The position numbers and the translations under genes were made by a program. The notes below the pieces were generated by a model, which was not told the origin of the DNA, searched no databases, and saw only the letters and a program-made list of their open reading frames with translations. Of a DNA stretch of 64,000 nt, positions 20,509 through 30,094 are shown one piece after another. How positions within the stretch are numbered: the first letter of the stretch is position 1; each line of letters begins with the position of its first letter. Origin of the DNA: Alloyangia pacifica (lineage in GTDB: Bacteria; Pseudomonadota; Alphaproteobacteria; Rhodobacterales; Rhodobacteraceae); NCBI RefSeq assembly GCF_003111685.1, contig NZ_CP022189.1, positions 262,001-326,000 of the forward strand, read 5' to 3'.

Positions 20509-21218
20509 GGCCGCAGGGCGTCGCGCAAGCTCTGCGGCGGAGGCGGGGCCTCGCGCAGATCGAGCGACGACAGCAGATCGAGCAGGTGGCCCTTCATCAT
20601 CTCCTCCGCCGTGGCGCCGTCGCCCCGTTCAAGGGCGGACAGCAGCGCCTCATGCGCATGAGTTTCGCACATTGCCTCGGGTCTGCGCCAGTAAAGAGCG
20701 ATGACCAGAGAAGATCTTGCGATGAGCTGGGTGATGAATTCGGCGATGGTGGACTGGTCGGCAATGCGCGCGATCTCGATGTGGAACTCGCCGGAGAGTC
20801 GCAGCGCGGTGCCGTAGTCGCCGCGGTCGAGCGCCGCGTGCTCGGCCCTGTTGTGGGCGCGCAGCCGGGCGGCGCCCTCTGCTGTGATGCGTTCGGCGGC
20901 CGAGCGGGCCGTGCGCGGCTCGAGCAGGGCGCGGGCCTCGAAGACCTCGCGAGCCTCGCGGATCGACGGCTCTGCGACAAAGGCGCCGCGGTTGGGCTCG
21001 ATCGTGACGAGTTGATCATGCGCCAGCATCTGGAGCGCCGAGCGCACGATGGTGCGCCCGACGCCGAAGATCTCACCGACCTCGTCCTCGTTCAGCTTGA
21101 GGCCCGGCGCCAGCCGGTGCTCGTGCACCGCCAAGGTCAGCGCATCGGCGACGGCCCGGGCCCTGGAACCCTTGGCGCGTTCTGCGGTTCTTCCGGGGTT
21201 TTCCGCTCCTGAACTCAC
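20505..21218 (-). CDS. GntR-family regulator (FCD type)
   Basis: A 237-residue repressor-type regulator. The winged helix (about residues 20-85) includes LNEDEVGEIFGVGRTIVRSALQMLAHDQLV. The helical FCD ligand domain has metal-binding residues in GEFHIEIAR and THAHEALLSALERGD. The GTG start is chosen because a perfect AAAGGAG lies six bases upstream; the longer frame lacks one. It is divergent from the PotABCD-like importer, which it probably controls with a ligand related to the imported compound. Candidate palindromic operators lie in the shared intergenic region. Confidence 0.88.
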   Translation of the reverse strand: MSSGAENPGRTAERAKGSRARAVADALTLAVHEHRLAPGLKLNEDEVGEIFGVGRTIVRSALQMLAHDQLVTIEPNRGAFVAEPSIREAREVFEARALLEPRTARSAAERITAEGAARLRAHNRAEHAALDRGDYGTALRLSGEFHIEIARIADQSTIAEFITQLIARSSLVIALYWRRPEAMCETHAHEALLSALERGDGATAEEMMKGHLLDLLSSLDLREAPPPPQSLRDALRP

Positions 21219-21254
21219 GCGTGTCTCCTTTGTCTTCACTGTTCCCGAGAGACT

Positions 21255-21266
21255 CTGTGCGCACAA
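21255..21266. promoter_or_regulatory. Candidate GntR operator, TGTGCGCACA palindrome
   Basis: A perfect 10-base palindrome within the 260-base divergent region between gntR and the ABC transporter. It has the GT...AC half-site arrangement typical of FCD-type GntR operators. Assignment is by position and symmetry only. Confidence 0.35.
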
Positions 21267-21299
21267 GTGGTGTGGGTATCGCACGGGATGATTCCAAAA

Positions 21300-21311
21300 A
21301 TCGTGTACAAT
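21300..21311. promoter_or_regulatory. Candidate GntR operator, ATCGTGTACAAT
   Basis: An imperfect palindrome resembling ATTGTATACAAT-like GntR sites (TNGTNNACNA pattern on the minus strand). It lies 35 bases from the first palindrome in the same divergent region, in an AT-rich stretch likely to be a promoter. Weak evidence. Confidence 0.3.
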
Positions 21312-21478
21312 ATGAAATCAAAAAGCGCACAGAGGTCATGAACATTGGTGAAAATTTAAGCGGACACCAGTTTCTGGCCTTCCCCATCTTCGCCCGCGCT
21401 TCGTTTTTCGCACGCCCCGGGGACAGGATCTGGAGGCAGCCGCTGCGGCGGAGCTGAGGCCGGAACAACGGGGGACAC

Positions 21479-22462
21479 ATGCGCCAAGGACTCGATCTCG
21501 AACTCGTCGGCCTGACCAAGCGCTACGGCGACACTGTCGCGGTGGACGCGATCAACCACCATTTCGGCTCGGGCGTCTATGCCTGCCTGCTCGGCCCATC
21601 AGGCTGCGGCAAGTCCTCGACTCTGCGGATGATCGCGGGGCACGAGACGGTGAGCGAGGGCTCGATCGTTCTGGGCGGGTCGGACATCTCCTACCTGCCG
21701 CCCGCGAAGCGCGGCACGGCGATGATGTTCCAGAGCTACGCGCTCTTTCCGCACCTGTCGGTGGCCGACAACGTCGCCTTCTCCCTGAAGATGAAGGGCG
21801 TCGACGCCGCCACCCGCCGCAACTCGGCGATGGAGATGCTCTCGCTCGTCGACATGACGCCCTATGCAGAGCGCCTGCCCTCGCAGCTCTCGGGCGGTCA
21901 GCAGCAGCGCGTGGCGCTGGCCCGAGCGCTGATCACCGAGCCACAGATCCTGTTGCTCGACGAGCCGCTCTCGGCGCTGGACCCGTTCCTGCGCATCCGC
22001 ATGCGGTCCGAGCTGAAGCGCCTGCAGCGCGAGCTTGGCATCACCTTCGTGCATGTCACCCACGGCCAGGACGAGGCCCTGGCGCTGGCCGACGAGATCG
22101 TCGTGATGAACAACGCCGTGATCGAGCAGGCGGGCAGCGCGCGCGACGTGTTCAATGCGCCGAAGACAGAGTTCGTCGCCCGCTTCATGGGCGGGCACAA
22201 CGTGCTGGCGCTGCCGCAGGGCCGTTTCGCCATCCGCAACGACCTGACGCGCATCGCCCCCGAGGCCGGCGCGCCGCTGGGCGGGCGGGTCACCTCGGTG
22301 GAGTTCCAGGGCGCGCATGTGGCGGTGACCGTCCTCGCCGCCGGCGATCAGGACGTCACGGCTTGGGTGCCGGAAGCGCAGTTCTTCTCCGATCCGAAAT
22401 CCCCCGGCGACGGGGTTGGCCTCAGCTGGGACGACCGGGCGCTGCATCCGCTTTCGGCCTGA
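21479..22462 (+). CDS. ABC transporter ATP-binding protein (PotA-like)
   Basis: A 327-residue importer ATPase. Walker A GPSGCGKSS, Q-loop MMFQSYALFPHLS, signature LSGGQQQR, Walker B ILLLDEPLSALD and the switch His in HVTHGQDEA are all intact. A short C-terminal TOBE-like domain follows. It energises the two permeases downstream. A GGGGGA ribosome-binding site precedes ATG. It heads the operon ATPase-binding protein-permease-permease-racemase, divergent from GntR. Confidence 0.92.
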   Translation: MRQGLDLELVGLTKRYGDTVAVDAINHHFGSGVYACLLGPSGCGKSSTLRMIAGHETVSEGSIVLGGSDISYLPPAKRGTAMMFQSYALFPHLSVADNVAFSLKMKGVDAATRRNSAMEMLSLVDMTPYAERLPSQLSGGQQQRVALARALITEPQILLLDEPLSALDPFLRIRMRSELKRLQRELGITFVHVTHGQDEALALADEIVVMNNAVIEQAGSARDVFNAPKTEFVARFMGGHNVLALPQGRFAIRNDLTRIAPEAGAPLGGRVTSVEFQGAHVAVTVLAAGDQDVTAWVPEAQFFSDPKSPGDGVGLSWDDRALHPLSA

Positions 22463-22487
22463 CCGCGCCGCGCGCGGCCCTGCCCCT

Positions 22488-22507
22488 TCTTCTCTTTCCA
22501 AATACGC
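22488..22507 (+). repeat. Dispersed 20-base repeat, copy A
   Basis: The 20-base string starting TCTTCTCTTTCC and ending AAATACGC recurs exactly, inverted, at 41196-41215. Both copies lie in intergenic gaps inside polyamine-type ABC transporter operons. This copy precedes the substrate-binding protein gene. Confidence 0.8.
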
Positions 22508-22554
22508 ATTTCCGAAGACCGCAAACCAGAAAAACAACAGATAGGGAGACCACA

Positions 22555-23820
22555 ATGACCAAACAGACCCTCAGCCGGCGGACGCTTCTGAAGGGCGCCG
22601 CCGCCGCAGGTGCGGCCAGCGCCTTCCCGGCGCCGATGATCTGGGCGCAGAACATCAAGGATGTCACTCTGCGCCAGTTCGGCACCGGCGTGTCGAACCT
22701 CAACGAGGTGGGCCAGAAGGTGAAAGAAGACCTTGGCTTTACGCTCGAGATGACCGCGCTGGATTCCGACGCCGTGACCCAGCGGGCCGCCACCCAGCCC
22801 GGCAGCTTCGACATCGCCGACATCGAGTACTGGATCTGCAAGAAGGTCTGGCCGACCGGCAACCTGCAAGCCATGGATGTCAGCAAGATCAAGAACTACG
22901 ACAAGATCGTCGGTATCTTCAAGGACGGCAAGCTGACGCCCGAGTCGACCATCGCGCAGGGCACCGCGCCGCATACCGTGGGCTTTACCGACGGTCCCGA
23001 CGGCACCACCTTCGCCTCGGAACAGACCAACTGGATGACCCTCATCCCGACGATCTACAACGCCGACACGCTGGGCATCCGCCCTGACCTCATCGGCCGC
23101 CCGATCGACACCTGGGCCGAGCTTCTGAACCCCGAGTTCAAGGGCAAGGCCTCGATCCTCGACATCAGCTCGATCGGCATCATGGACGCCGCCATGGTCT
23201 GCGAAGCGATGGGCGAGATCGCCTATGGCGACAAGGGCAACATGACCCGCGAAGAGATCGACAAGACCATGGCGATCTTCACCGAGGCTAAGAAGGCCGG
23301 CCAGTTCCGCGCCTTCTGGAAGACCTTCGACGAGAGCGTCAACCTGATGGCCTCGGGCGAGGTGGTGATCCAGTCGATGTGGTCGCCGGCGATCACGGCC
23401 GTCAAGTCGCGTGGCATCGACTGCGTCTACCAACCGCTGAAGGAGGGCTATCGCTCGTGGGGCGGCGGCATCGGCCTGTCGAAGAACCTCTCGGGGCTCG
23501 AGCTGGATGCGGCCTACGAGTACATCAACTGGTACCTCGACGGCTGGGTCGGCGGCTTCCTGATGCGCCAGGGCTATTACTCGGCGGTCCCGGAAACCTC
23601 GAAGGATTACATGACCGAGAACGAGTGGGGCTACTGGTTCGAGGGCAAGGAAGCCACCGACACCATCACCAACCCCTTCGGCGACGCCATGGCAAAGGCC
23701 GGCGAGGTGCGCGACGGCGGCTCCTTCGAGGAGCGCATGGGCTCCGTCGCCTGCTGGAACGCGGTCATGGACGAGAACCAGTACATGGTCCGCAAGTGGA
23801 ACGAGTTCATCGCGGCCTGA
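22555..23820 (+). CDS. ABC transporter substrate-binding protein (PotD-like, Tat signal)
   Basis: A 421-residue periplasmic solute-binding protein. The N-terminus SRRTLLKGAAAAGAASAFPAPMIWAQ is a Tat signal, unlike the Sec signal of PotF in this window. The mature region resembles family 1 extracellular solute-binding proteins of the spermidine/putrescine type. The ligand is unknown. The racemase-family gene at the end of the operon hints at an amino-acid derivative or hydantoin-like compound. The start is preceded by AGGGAGA. Confidence 0.88.
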   Translation: MTKQTLSRRTLLKGAAAAGAASAFPAPMIWAQNIKDVTLRQFGTGVSNLNEVGQKVKEDLGFTLEMTALDSDAVTQRAATQPGSFDIADIEYWICKKVWPTGNLQAMDVSKIKNYDKIVGIFKDGKLTPESTIAQGTAPHTVGFTDGPDGTTFASEQTNWMTLIPTIYNADTLGIRPDLIGRPIDTWAELLNPEFKGKASILDISSIGIMDAAMVCEAMGEIAYGDKGNMTREEIDKTMAIFTEAKKAGQFRAFWKTFDESVNLMASGEVVIQSMWSPAITAVKSRGIDCVYQPLKEGYRSWGGGIGLSKNLSGLELDAAYEYINWYLDGWVGGFLMRQGYYSAVPETSKDYMTENEWGYWFEGKEATDTITNPFGDAMAKAGEVRDGGSFEERMGSVACWNAVMDENQYMVRKWNEFIAA

Positions 23821-23935
23821 TCCCTCGGGTCTGACCGTCACACCTTGGTCCTGACCGAGACCGCCGCGCCCCGGATTTGCCCGGGGCGCGGCCCCTGATG
23901 CGGCGCTGCCGCAGGACACAACGACCGGAGGCCCC

Positions 23936-24799
23936 ATGCGCGCTGGCGAAACGAACCGACACCTGACCGGCTGGTTGCTGGCCTCGCCGCTGACGCTGGT
24001 GCTGATCTTCTTTCTGGTGCTGCCGATCGCGATGATCGTCGTCGTCAGCTTCTGGCAGGCAACGGAATTCTCGATCATCCCGGCCTTCAGCTGGGAGAAC
24101 TACGACTTCCTCTTCGGCTCGCCGGTGACCTACCGGGTGTTCGGAAACACCATCAAATATGCGCTGATCGTCTGGGTCTTCACGCTGGGGATCGGCTTCA
24201 CGGTGGCCTACTTCCTTGCCTTCCACGTGCGCACTCAAACTTGGCAGATCGCGCTCTTCCTGCTCTGCACCATCCCGTTCTGGACCTCGAACATCATCCG
24301 GATGATCTCGTGGATCCCCTTTCTCGGGCGCAACGGGCTGGCCAACTCGGCGCTGATCTCGGCGGGCATCACCGACGAGCCGCTGGACTGGCTGCTCTAC
24401 TCGGATTTCTCGGTGATCCTCGCCTTCGTGCATCTCTACACGCTGTTCATGGTGGTGCCGATCTTCAACACCATGATGCGCATCGACAAATCGCTGATCG
24501 AGGCGGCCTATGACGGCGGCGCCAGCGGGTTCCAGACGCTGACCAACGTGATCATCCCGCTGTGCAAGCCGGGCATCATGATCGGCACGATCTTCGTTGT
24601 CACATTGGTGATGGGCGACTTCGTTACGGTCCGATTCATGTCTGGCTCGCAATCGGCCAACGTCGGCCGGCTCATCCAGAACGACATCGCGCTGCTGCAG
24701 TACCCCTCGGCCTCGGCCACGGCGGTGGTGCTGCTGGTTACCGTGCTGATGGTCATCGGCATCCTTCTGCGCTTCGTCGACATCCGCAAGGAGCTCTGA
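23936..24799 (+). CDS. ABC transporter permease (PotB-like)
   Basis: A 287-residue inner-membrane permease with six predicted helices. The EAA loop EAAYDGGASGFQTLTNVIIPLCKPG, which docks the ATPase, is near residues 185-210. It pairs with the following permease. A CCGGAGG ribosome-binding site precedes ATG. Confidence 0.9.
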   Translation: MRAGETNRHLTGWLLASPLTLVLIFFLVLPIAMIVVVSFWQATEFSIIPAFSWENYDFLFGSPVTYRVFGNTIKYALIVWVFTLGIGFTVAYFLAFHVRTQTWQIALFLLCTIPFWTSNIIRMISWIPFLGRNGLANSALISAGITDEPLDWLLYSDFSVILAFVHLYTLFMVVPIFNTMMRIDKSLIEAAYDGGASGFQTLTNVIIPLCKPGIMIGTIFVVTLVMGDFVTVRFMSGSQSANVGRLIQNDIALLQYPSASATAVVLLVTVLMVIGILLRFVDIRKEL

Positions 24800-24802
24800 T
24801 CC

Positions 24803-25642
24803 ATGGAAACCCGCCCCCGCTCCTTCTACGTGCTCGGCGCTTTTTTCGTGCTGTTCCTGCTGTTCCTCTACGGGCCGACCTTCACCATCGCGATCCTCAG
24901 CTTTCAGGGGCCACAGGGGGGCCTCACCTTCCCGATGCGCGGCGCGTCGCTGCACTGGTTCTTCGACCTCTTCCAGCAGCAGGCAGTGGGCGACATCTGG
25001 GGCAGCTTCCGCCGCAGCTTCGTGCTGGGGCTGATGGTCATGGTCACCACCGTCATCGTCTCGGTGATGGGCGGGCTGGCCTTCCGCAAGCGCTTCGCCG
25101 GCAACGTGGTGCTGTTCTACCTGGTGATCACCGCGCTGGTGATCCCCTCGATCCTGGTCTCGCTTGGGGTCGGGCTAATCTTCAGCCAGGCCGGTTTGCC
25201 GATCCACTGGGCCAGCTCCGGCTTCGGCTCGCAGCTGACATGGACGCTGCCCTTCGGCTTGCTGATCATGTTCGCGGTGTTCAACCGCTTCGACAAATCC
25301 TACGAGGAGGCGGCCCGCGATCAGGGTGCGAGCAACTGGCAGGCGTTGCGCCACGTGGTGCTGCCGATCATCGCGCCCTCGCTGATCGGCGTCGCGCTCT
25401 TCGGGTTCACGCTCAGCTACGACGAGTTCGCCCGCACCCTGCTGACCGCGGGCAGCTACAACACGCTGCCGCTCGAGATCTACGGCATGACCACCAATGT
25501 CACCACGCCGGTGATCTTTGCGCTCGGCACGCTGACCACGGCGTTTTCGCTGGTGATTATCGGGGTCTTCCTGCTCACCGTCTGGTCGATGAACAAGCGG
25601 CGGGCGAAGCAGGGGTCGGATGCCGGCAAGGGAATGGTCTGA
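24803..25642 (+). CDS. ABC transporter permease (PotC-like)
   Basis: A 279-residue inner-membrane permease, partner of the preceding gene. The EAA loop reads EEAARDQGASNWQALRHVVLPIIAPS near residues 170-195, with TM segments before and after. It starts three bases after the upstream stop and its own stop overlaps the racemase ATG by one base (TGATG), so the operon is tightly coupled. Confidence 0.9.
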   Translation: METRPRSFYVLGAFFVLFLLFLYGPTFTIAILSFQGPQGGLTFPMRGASLHWFFDLFQQQAVGDIWGSFRRSFVLGLMVMVTTVIVSVMGGLAFRKRFAGNVVLFYLVITALVIPSILVSLGVGLIFSQAGLPIHWASSGFGSQLTWTLPFGLLIMFAVFNRFDKSYEEAARDQGASNWQALRHVVLPIIAPSLIGVALFGFTLSYDEFARTLLTAGSYNTLPLEIYGMTTNVTTPVIFALGTLTTAFSLVIIGVFLLTVWSMNKRRAKQGSDAGKGMV

Positions 25643-26280
25643 TGGCCTACCTCATCATCAACCCCAACAGCACCGCCGCGATGACCGAGGCCATGCTGGA
25701 GGTCGCCCGCGCCTCGGTGCCGGGGCTGACCCTCGAGGGCTGGACGAATGCTGACGGCCCGCCCGCCATCCAGGGTCACGCCGACGGGCTGAAGGCTGCG
25801 CCGCCGCTGCTGGGGCTGATCGACAAGGCCAATGCCGAGGGCTTCGAGGGCATCATCATCGCCTGTTTCGACGACACCGCGCTGGCCGAGGCGCAGGCCC
25901 GCTCGAAGGTGCCGGTGATCGGCATCGGGCAGGCGGCCTATCACGCCGCCGCCCTGCGCGGCTGGAGCTTCTCGGTGGTGACCACGCTGGCGGTATCGGT
26001 GCCCATCCTCGAGGAGAACATCATCCGCTACGGCTTCGAGGACCTGCTGGGCAAGGTGCGGGCCTCCGACGTGCCGGTGCTGGCCCTCGAGGAGGATCCC
26101 GAGGCGGCGACCGAGGCGGTGGCCGCCGAGACCGCCCGTGCCATGGCCGGCGACGCTGTGGATTGCGTGATCCTCGGCTGCGCCGGGATGGCGAAGCTGA
26201 CGGCGCACCTGCGGGCGCGGTTCGACAAGCCGGTGATCGACGGCGTGGAAAGCGCGGCGCGGCTGATCTCGGTGCTCTGA
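25642..26280 (+). CDS. Asp/Glu/hydantoin racemase family protein
   Basis: A 212-residue enzyme of the cofactor-independent racemase superfamily. The two catalytic cysteines appear in IIACFDDTAL (about residue 74) and VILGCAGMAKL (about residue 178). The N-terminus YLIINPNSTAAMTEAML is typical of hydantoin racemase/maleate isomerase relatives. As the last gene of the importer operon it probably acts on the imported compound. Hydantoin racemisation is an inference, and no hydantoinase is adjacent. Confidence 0.82.
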   Translation: MAYLIINPNSTAAMTEAMLEVARASVPGLTLEGWTNADGPPAIQGHADGLKAAPPLLGLIDKANAEGFEGIIIACFDDTALAEAQARSKVPVIGIGQAAYHAAALRGWSFSVVTTLAVSVPILEENIIRYGFEDLLGKVRASDVPVLALEEDPEAATEAVAAETARAMAGDAVDCVILGCAGMAKLTAHLRARFDKPVIDGVESAARLISVL

Positions 26281-26308
26281 TCCGCCGAGCTATCGTCAAG
26301 AGGATGGC

Positions 26309-27112
26309 TCAGGCAAGCGCCTTGCCTGTCGCTCCCTCGCACACCCCGGCTTTCGCCATCTTCGGCCAGCTCGCGAGGATCGCCGCACAGCCCGTCACCC
26401 CGTGCTGGACGAGCAGCGCCGGAAGGTCCACGAGCCGCCCGGTGATGATCCGCTCGCCCGGCTTCGAGACCTCGACCGCGATGGTCAGCGGCGCATCCTC
26501 GGGCATCCCCGTCTCCAGCAGCGACCGGGTGATCCGCTCGGCCTGGCTCACCGCCATGTAAAGCGCCAGCGCGACGCCGGGCCGGGCGTGGCGGGCGCAG
26601 TCGGGCAGGGGATCGCCTGCGCGGGCGTGGCCAGTGGCCAGCACCAGCGCATCGGTCTCGCCGCGCGTCGTCAGCGGGATGCCGGCGCGGGCAGCGGCGG
26701 CCATGGCAGCGGTCACCCCGGGGACGATCTCGGTCTCGATGCCGTGCATCCGCGCGGCCTCGAGTTCCTCGGCGGCGCGTCCGAAGATGCCGGGATCGCC
26801 GGACTTGAGACGCACGACATTGCGCCCCCGCAGGGCGGCGGCAACGATGACGGCGTTGATCTGCTCCTGCGGCCAGGCGTGGGCGCCGACCTCCTTGCCG
26901 ACGAAGACCAGCTCGGCGCGCGGCCCGGCCAGCGCCAGCACATCGGGATCGACGAGCCGGTCATAGAAGATCACATCGGCTGCCTGCAGACGCGCCACCG
27001 CCCGCAGGGTCAGCAGATCAGCCGCGCCCGGCCCGGCTCCGACGAGGGCGATGGTTCCTTTGGCCGGCATCTCGTCGGGGGCTGCGATGGGAAAGCTGGG
27101 AAGAACGCTCAT
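26309..27112 (-). CDS. cobA: Uroporphyrinogen-III C-methyltransferase (SUMT)
   Basis: Makes precorrin-2 from uroporphyrinogen III with SAM, the first committed step to siroheme and cobalamin. At 267 residues it is the single-domain form. The SAM-binding GTIALVGAGPGAADLLTLRA and VVRLKSGDPGIFGRAAEE motifs are intact, and VPGVTAAMAAAARAGIPLT follows. The start is supported by GAGGAAC nine bases upstream. It lies 10 bases after nasA as the last gene of the nitrate cluster, which fits supplying siroheme for NirB. Confidence 0.95.
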   Translation of the reverse strand: MSVLPSFPIAAPDEMPAKGTIALVGAGPGAADLLTLRAVARLQAADVIFYDRLVDPDVLALAGPRAELVFVGKEVGAHAWPQEQINAVIVAAALRGRNVVRLKSGDPGIFGRAAEELEAARMHGIETEIVPGVTAAMAAAARAGIPLTTRGETDALVLATGHARAGDPLPDCARHARPGVALALYMAVSQAERITRSLLETGMPEDAPLTIAVEVSKPGERIITGRLVDLPALLVQHGVTGCAAILASWPKMAKAGVCEGATGKALA

Positions 27113-27122
27113 CTTGGGTTCC

Positions 27123-29762
27123 TCATTCTGCCGCTTCGGGGGTCGGGGTCTTGGCGCGGGACAGCAGGGCCGCGAGCTCGGGACGGCAGGAGCCGCAGTT
27201 GCTTCCCGCCTGCAGCGCCGCGCCGATGGCGTCGACACTCATCAGCCCCTGCGTCTCGATGCCGTCCAGGATGGTGTTCACCCCGACGTTGAAGCAGGCG
27301 CAGACCACCGGGCCAGGATCGGGCTGGTCGGCGGGCGCGCGGCCGGTGAGCACATGCGGCGCTTCTTCACCGGGCAGCGTGGCGACATGGCTGCGCATCA
27401 CCCCCACCGGCTCGGGAGAGACGAAGAGCGCGGCGCGTAGTCGGCCCTCGGCGTGAAAGGCGATGCGGACAGACCCGCGGCGCGGATCGGTGATCGCCTG
27501 CATCTCGGCGCGCGGCAGGTCGAAGAGGCGGCGCGCCTCGACCTCCCAGTCTTCGGGGGACTCGCTCCCGGCCATCTCGAGCCGCCAGCCGCTCTCGGTT
27601 CGGGCGACCGCCCAATAGTCGCTTTCGGGCGCCATCTCGGTGCAGGAAACGGCAAAGCCGTACCACTTGGCCGCGAAGGGCGCGAGCGCGACCACCGCGC
27701 CCTTGCTCTCGGGCTGGCCGGAGATCGGGTCGGTGATGGGGGGCACGAGCGCGTCGATGCGGGCGGCGGGCGCTGTCTCGCCGGTCCAGTGTATGGGGGC
27801 AAAGACCTCGCCGCGTTGCACCTTGTCGGTGATGAGGGCCCGCAGGAGGGCCGTTCCGTGAGTGGAGGTGACCCGCACGAGGCTGGCGGGCGCGATCGCC
27901 AGCGCCGCCGCGTCCTCGGGATGGATCTCGACGAAGGGCTCAGCGAGATGCGCCGACAGCCGCGGCGAGCGCGCCGTGCGGGTCATCGTGTGCCATTGGT
28001 CGCGGATACGCCCGGTGTTGAAGCGGAAGGGGAAGCGCCTTGCGGTCTTCTGGGCGAAGTCCTTCCACTTCACCGGCACCATGCGCGCCCTGCCGCTTTC
28101 GGTGTAGAAGGCGCCGTCGCCGAAGAACCGCCCGCCCTTGCGCGCCCCGGCAAGGGGCCAGCGGAAGGGCGCAAGTGCAGCATATTCGCCATCGGTGAGA
28201 CCCGCGTGGCCGGAGATGTCGAAATCCTTGCCGAAGCCGCCCGCGATGCCCGAAAGCGCGGCGTATTCGCGGAAGATCTCGGCGGGGGAGGCGTAGTCGA
28301 AAGCCGACGGCCAGCCCATGCGCCTTCCCACTTCCGAGAGCATTTCCCAGTCGGGCCTCGCCGCGCCGGGTGCGGGCAGGGCGGCGCGCTGGCGCGAGAT
28401 GGTGCGGTCGGAATTGGTGACGGTGCCCTCCTTTTCTCCCCAGGCGGTGGCGGGCAGCAGCACATGCGCCAGCCGGGCGGTGTCGGTGGCGGCGGTGATG
28501 TCGCTGACCACCACGAAGGGGCAGTCCTTGATCGCGTCACGCACCCGGTCGGCATCGGGCATGGTGACGGCGGGGTTGGTGTGGATCACCCAGAGCGCCT
28601 TGATCCGGCCCTCGCCCACGGCCTGGAAAAGGTCCACCGCCTTCAGCCCGGGCGAGTCGGGGATGGTGGGCGCGGACCAGAATTCGCGCACGGCGGAGCG
28701 GTGGGAAACATTCTCGATATCGAGATGGCAGGCCAGCATGTTCGCCAGCCCGCCGACCTCGCGCCCGCCCATGGCGTTGGGCTGGCCGGTCACCGAGAGC
28801 GGCCCCATGCCCGGCTTGCCGATGCGCCCGGTGGCAAGGTGGCAGTTGAGGATCGCGTTGACCTTGTCGGTGCCCGAGGAGGATTGGTTCACGCCCTGGC
28901 TGAAGACGGTGACGACTTTCTTGGTGCGCACGAAGAGATCGTAGAACCGCTGCAGCGTGGCGGTGTCGAGCCCGGTGCGGGCAGGATCATCGTCCGAGGC
29001 CGATCCCAACGCGGCTTCGAAACCCTCGACATGGGTGATGAAATCTGCGTCCACCGCGCCCTGCGCGGCGATCTCGGTCAGCAGTCCGTTGAACAGCGCC
29101 ACATCCGTTCCGGCCTTCAGTGGCAGGTGCAGGTCGGCGGCGTCGCAGGTGGCGGTGCGGCGCGGATCGACCACGACGACCTTCATGCCCGGGCGCGCCT
29201 TCTTCGCAGCGACGACGCGCTGGAACAGCACCGGGTGGCACCACGCAAGGTTGCTGCCCACCAGCACCACCAGATCGGCCTCTTCGAGATCCTCGTAGGT
29301 GCCGGGCACGGTGTCGGTGCCGAAGGCGCGCTTGTGGCCCGCCACGGTCGCGGCCATGCAGAGCCGCGAGTTAGTATCGATGTTGGCGGAGCCGATGAAG
29401 CCCTTCATCAGCTTGTTGGCGACGTAGTAATCCTCGGTCAGCATCTGGCCGGAGACGTAGAAGGCGACGCTGTCCGGCCCGTGCTCGGCGATGGTCTCGC
29501 GGAAGCGCAGGGCGACGAGGTCGAGCGCGGTGTCCCACTCGCTGTCGAGCCCGTTGACCCGCGGCTTCAGCAACCGGCCCTCGAGCCCCACCGTCTCTCC
29601 CAATTGCGAGCCCTTGGAGCAGAGGCGCCCCTTGTTGGCCGGGTGCGCGGGGTCGCCGCGCACATCGAGCCCGCCCGCCCCGTCGGGGCGCAGCAGCACG
29701 CCGCAGCCGACGCCGCAATAGGCGCAGGTCGAGCGGATTTCAGGCAGGCCCGAGCCGTCCAT
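27123..29762 (-). CDS. nasA: Assimilatory nitrate reductase, molybdopterin catalytic subunit
   Basis: Cytoplasmic Mo-bis-MGD enzyme reducing nitrate to nitrite, 879 residues. The N-terminal [4Fe-4S] ligands are in STCAYCGVGCGV and GRLCSKGSQL. The C-terminus adds a BFD-like [2Fe-2S] domain (VCACFNV and SNCGSCRPEL), as in NasA of Klebsiella-type enzymes. A GTG one codon upstream is an alternative start; the ATG overlaps the nirD stop by one base (TGATG). No separate NasC-type electron-transfer subunit is adjacent. Confidence 0.95.
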   Translation of the reverse strand: MDGSGLPEIRSTCAYCGVGCGVLLRPDGAGGLDVRGDPAHPANKGRLCSKGSQLGETVGLEGRLLKPRVNGLDSEWDTALDLVALRFRETIAEHGPDSVAFYVSGQMLTEDYYVANKLMKGFIGSANIDTNSRLCMAATVAGHKRAFGTDTVPGTYEDLEEADLVVLVGSNLAWCHPVLFQRVVAAKKARPGMKVVVVDPRRTATCDAADLHLPLKAGTDVALFNGLLTEIAAQGAVDADFITHVEGFEAALGSASDDDPARTGLDTATLQRFYDLFVRTKKVVTVFSQGVNQSSSGTDKVNAILNCHLATGRIGKPGMGPLSVTGQPNAMGGREVGGLANMLACHLDIENVSHRSAVREFWSAPTIPDSPGLKAVDLFQAVGEGRIKALWVIHTNPAVTMPDADRVRDAIKDCPFVVVSDITAATDTARLAHVLLPATAWGEKEGTVTNSDRTISRQRAALPAPGAARPDWEMLSEVGRRMGWPSAFDYASPAEIFREYAALSGIAGGFGKDFDISGHAGLTDGEYAALAPFRWPLAGARKGGRFFGDGAFYTESGRARMVPVKWKDFAQKTARRFPFRFNTGRIRDQWHTMTRTARSPRLSAHLAEPFVEIHPEDAAALAIAPASLVRVTSTHGTALLRALITDKVQRGEVFAPIHWTGETAPAARIDALVPPITDPISGQPESKGAVVALAPFAAKWYGFAVSCTEMAPESDYWAVARTESGWRLEMAGSESPEDWEVEARRLFDLPRAEMQAITDPRRGSVRIAFHAEGRLRAALFVSPEPVGVMRSHVATLPGEEAPHVLTGRAPADQPDPGPVVCACFNVGVNTILDGIETQGLMSVDAIGAALQAGSNCGSCRPELAALLSRAKTPTPEAAE

Positions 29763-30094
29763 CACGCGGCGCTCCGCTTTCCGACGGCATGGCAGTCGAG
29801 CAGGATACGCTCCCCCTCGAGCCGCACCGGGTAGGTGGCGATGCGACCCTCGTCGGCGCCCTGCGCCTCACCGGTGTGGAGGTCGAACACCCAGTTGTGC
29901 AGCGGGCAGGTAACCTTCTGGCCATGCACGATGCCCTCCGAGAGCGGCCCCGCCTTGTGCGGGCAGGTGTTGGAGGCGGCGAAAACCTCCGCCTCGTCGG
30001 TGCGGAAGATCGCCACGCAGCCCACGGGGGTCTTTACCAGCCGCGCCCCGCGCAGGGGGATGTCGTCGATATGTCCGATGTCGATCCAGCTCAT
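29762..30094 (-). CDS. nirD: Nitrite reductase [NAD(P)H] small subunit
   Basis: A 110-residue Rieske-fold small subunit of the assimilatory nitrite reductase. The Rieske-type ligands are present: NTCPHKAGPLSEG and VTCPLHNWVFDLHTG (C-x-H and C-x2-H). It starts inside the nirB stop (ATGA overlap). It partners NirB in reducing nitrite to ammonium. Confidence 0.95.
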   Translation of the reverse strand: MSWIDIGHIDDIPLRGARLVKTPVGCVAIFRTDEAEVFAASNTCPHKAGPLSEGIVHGQKVTCPLHNWVFDLHTGEAQGADEGRIATYPVRLEGERILLDCHAVGKRSAA

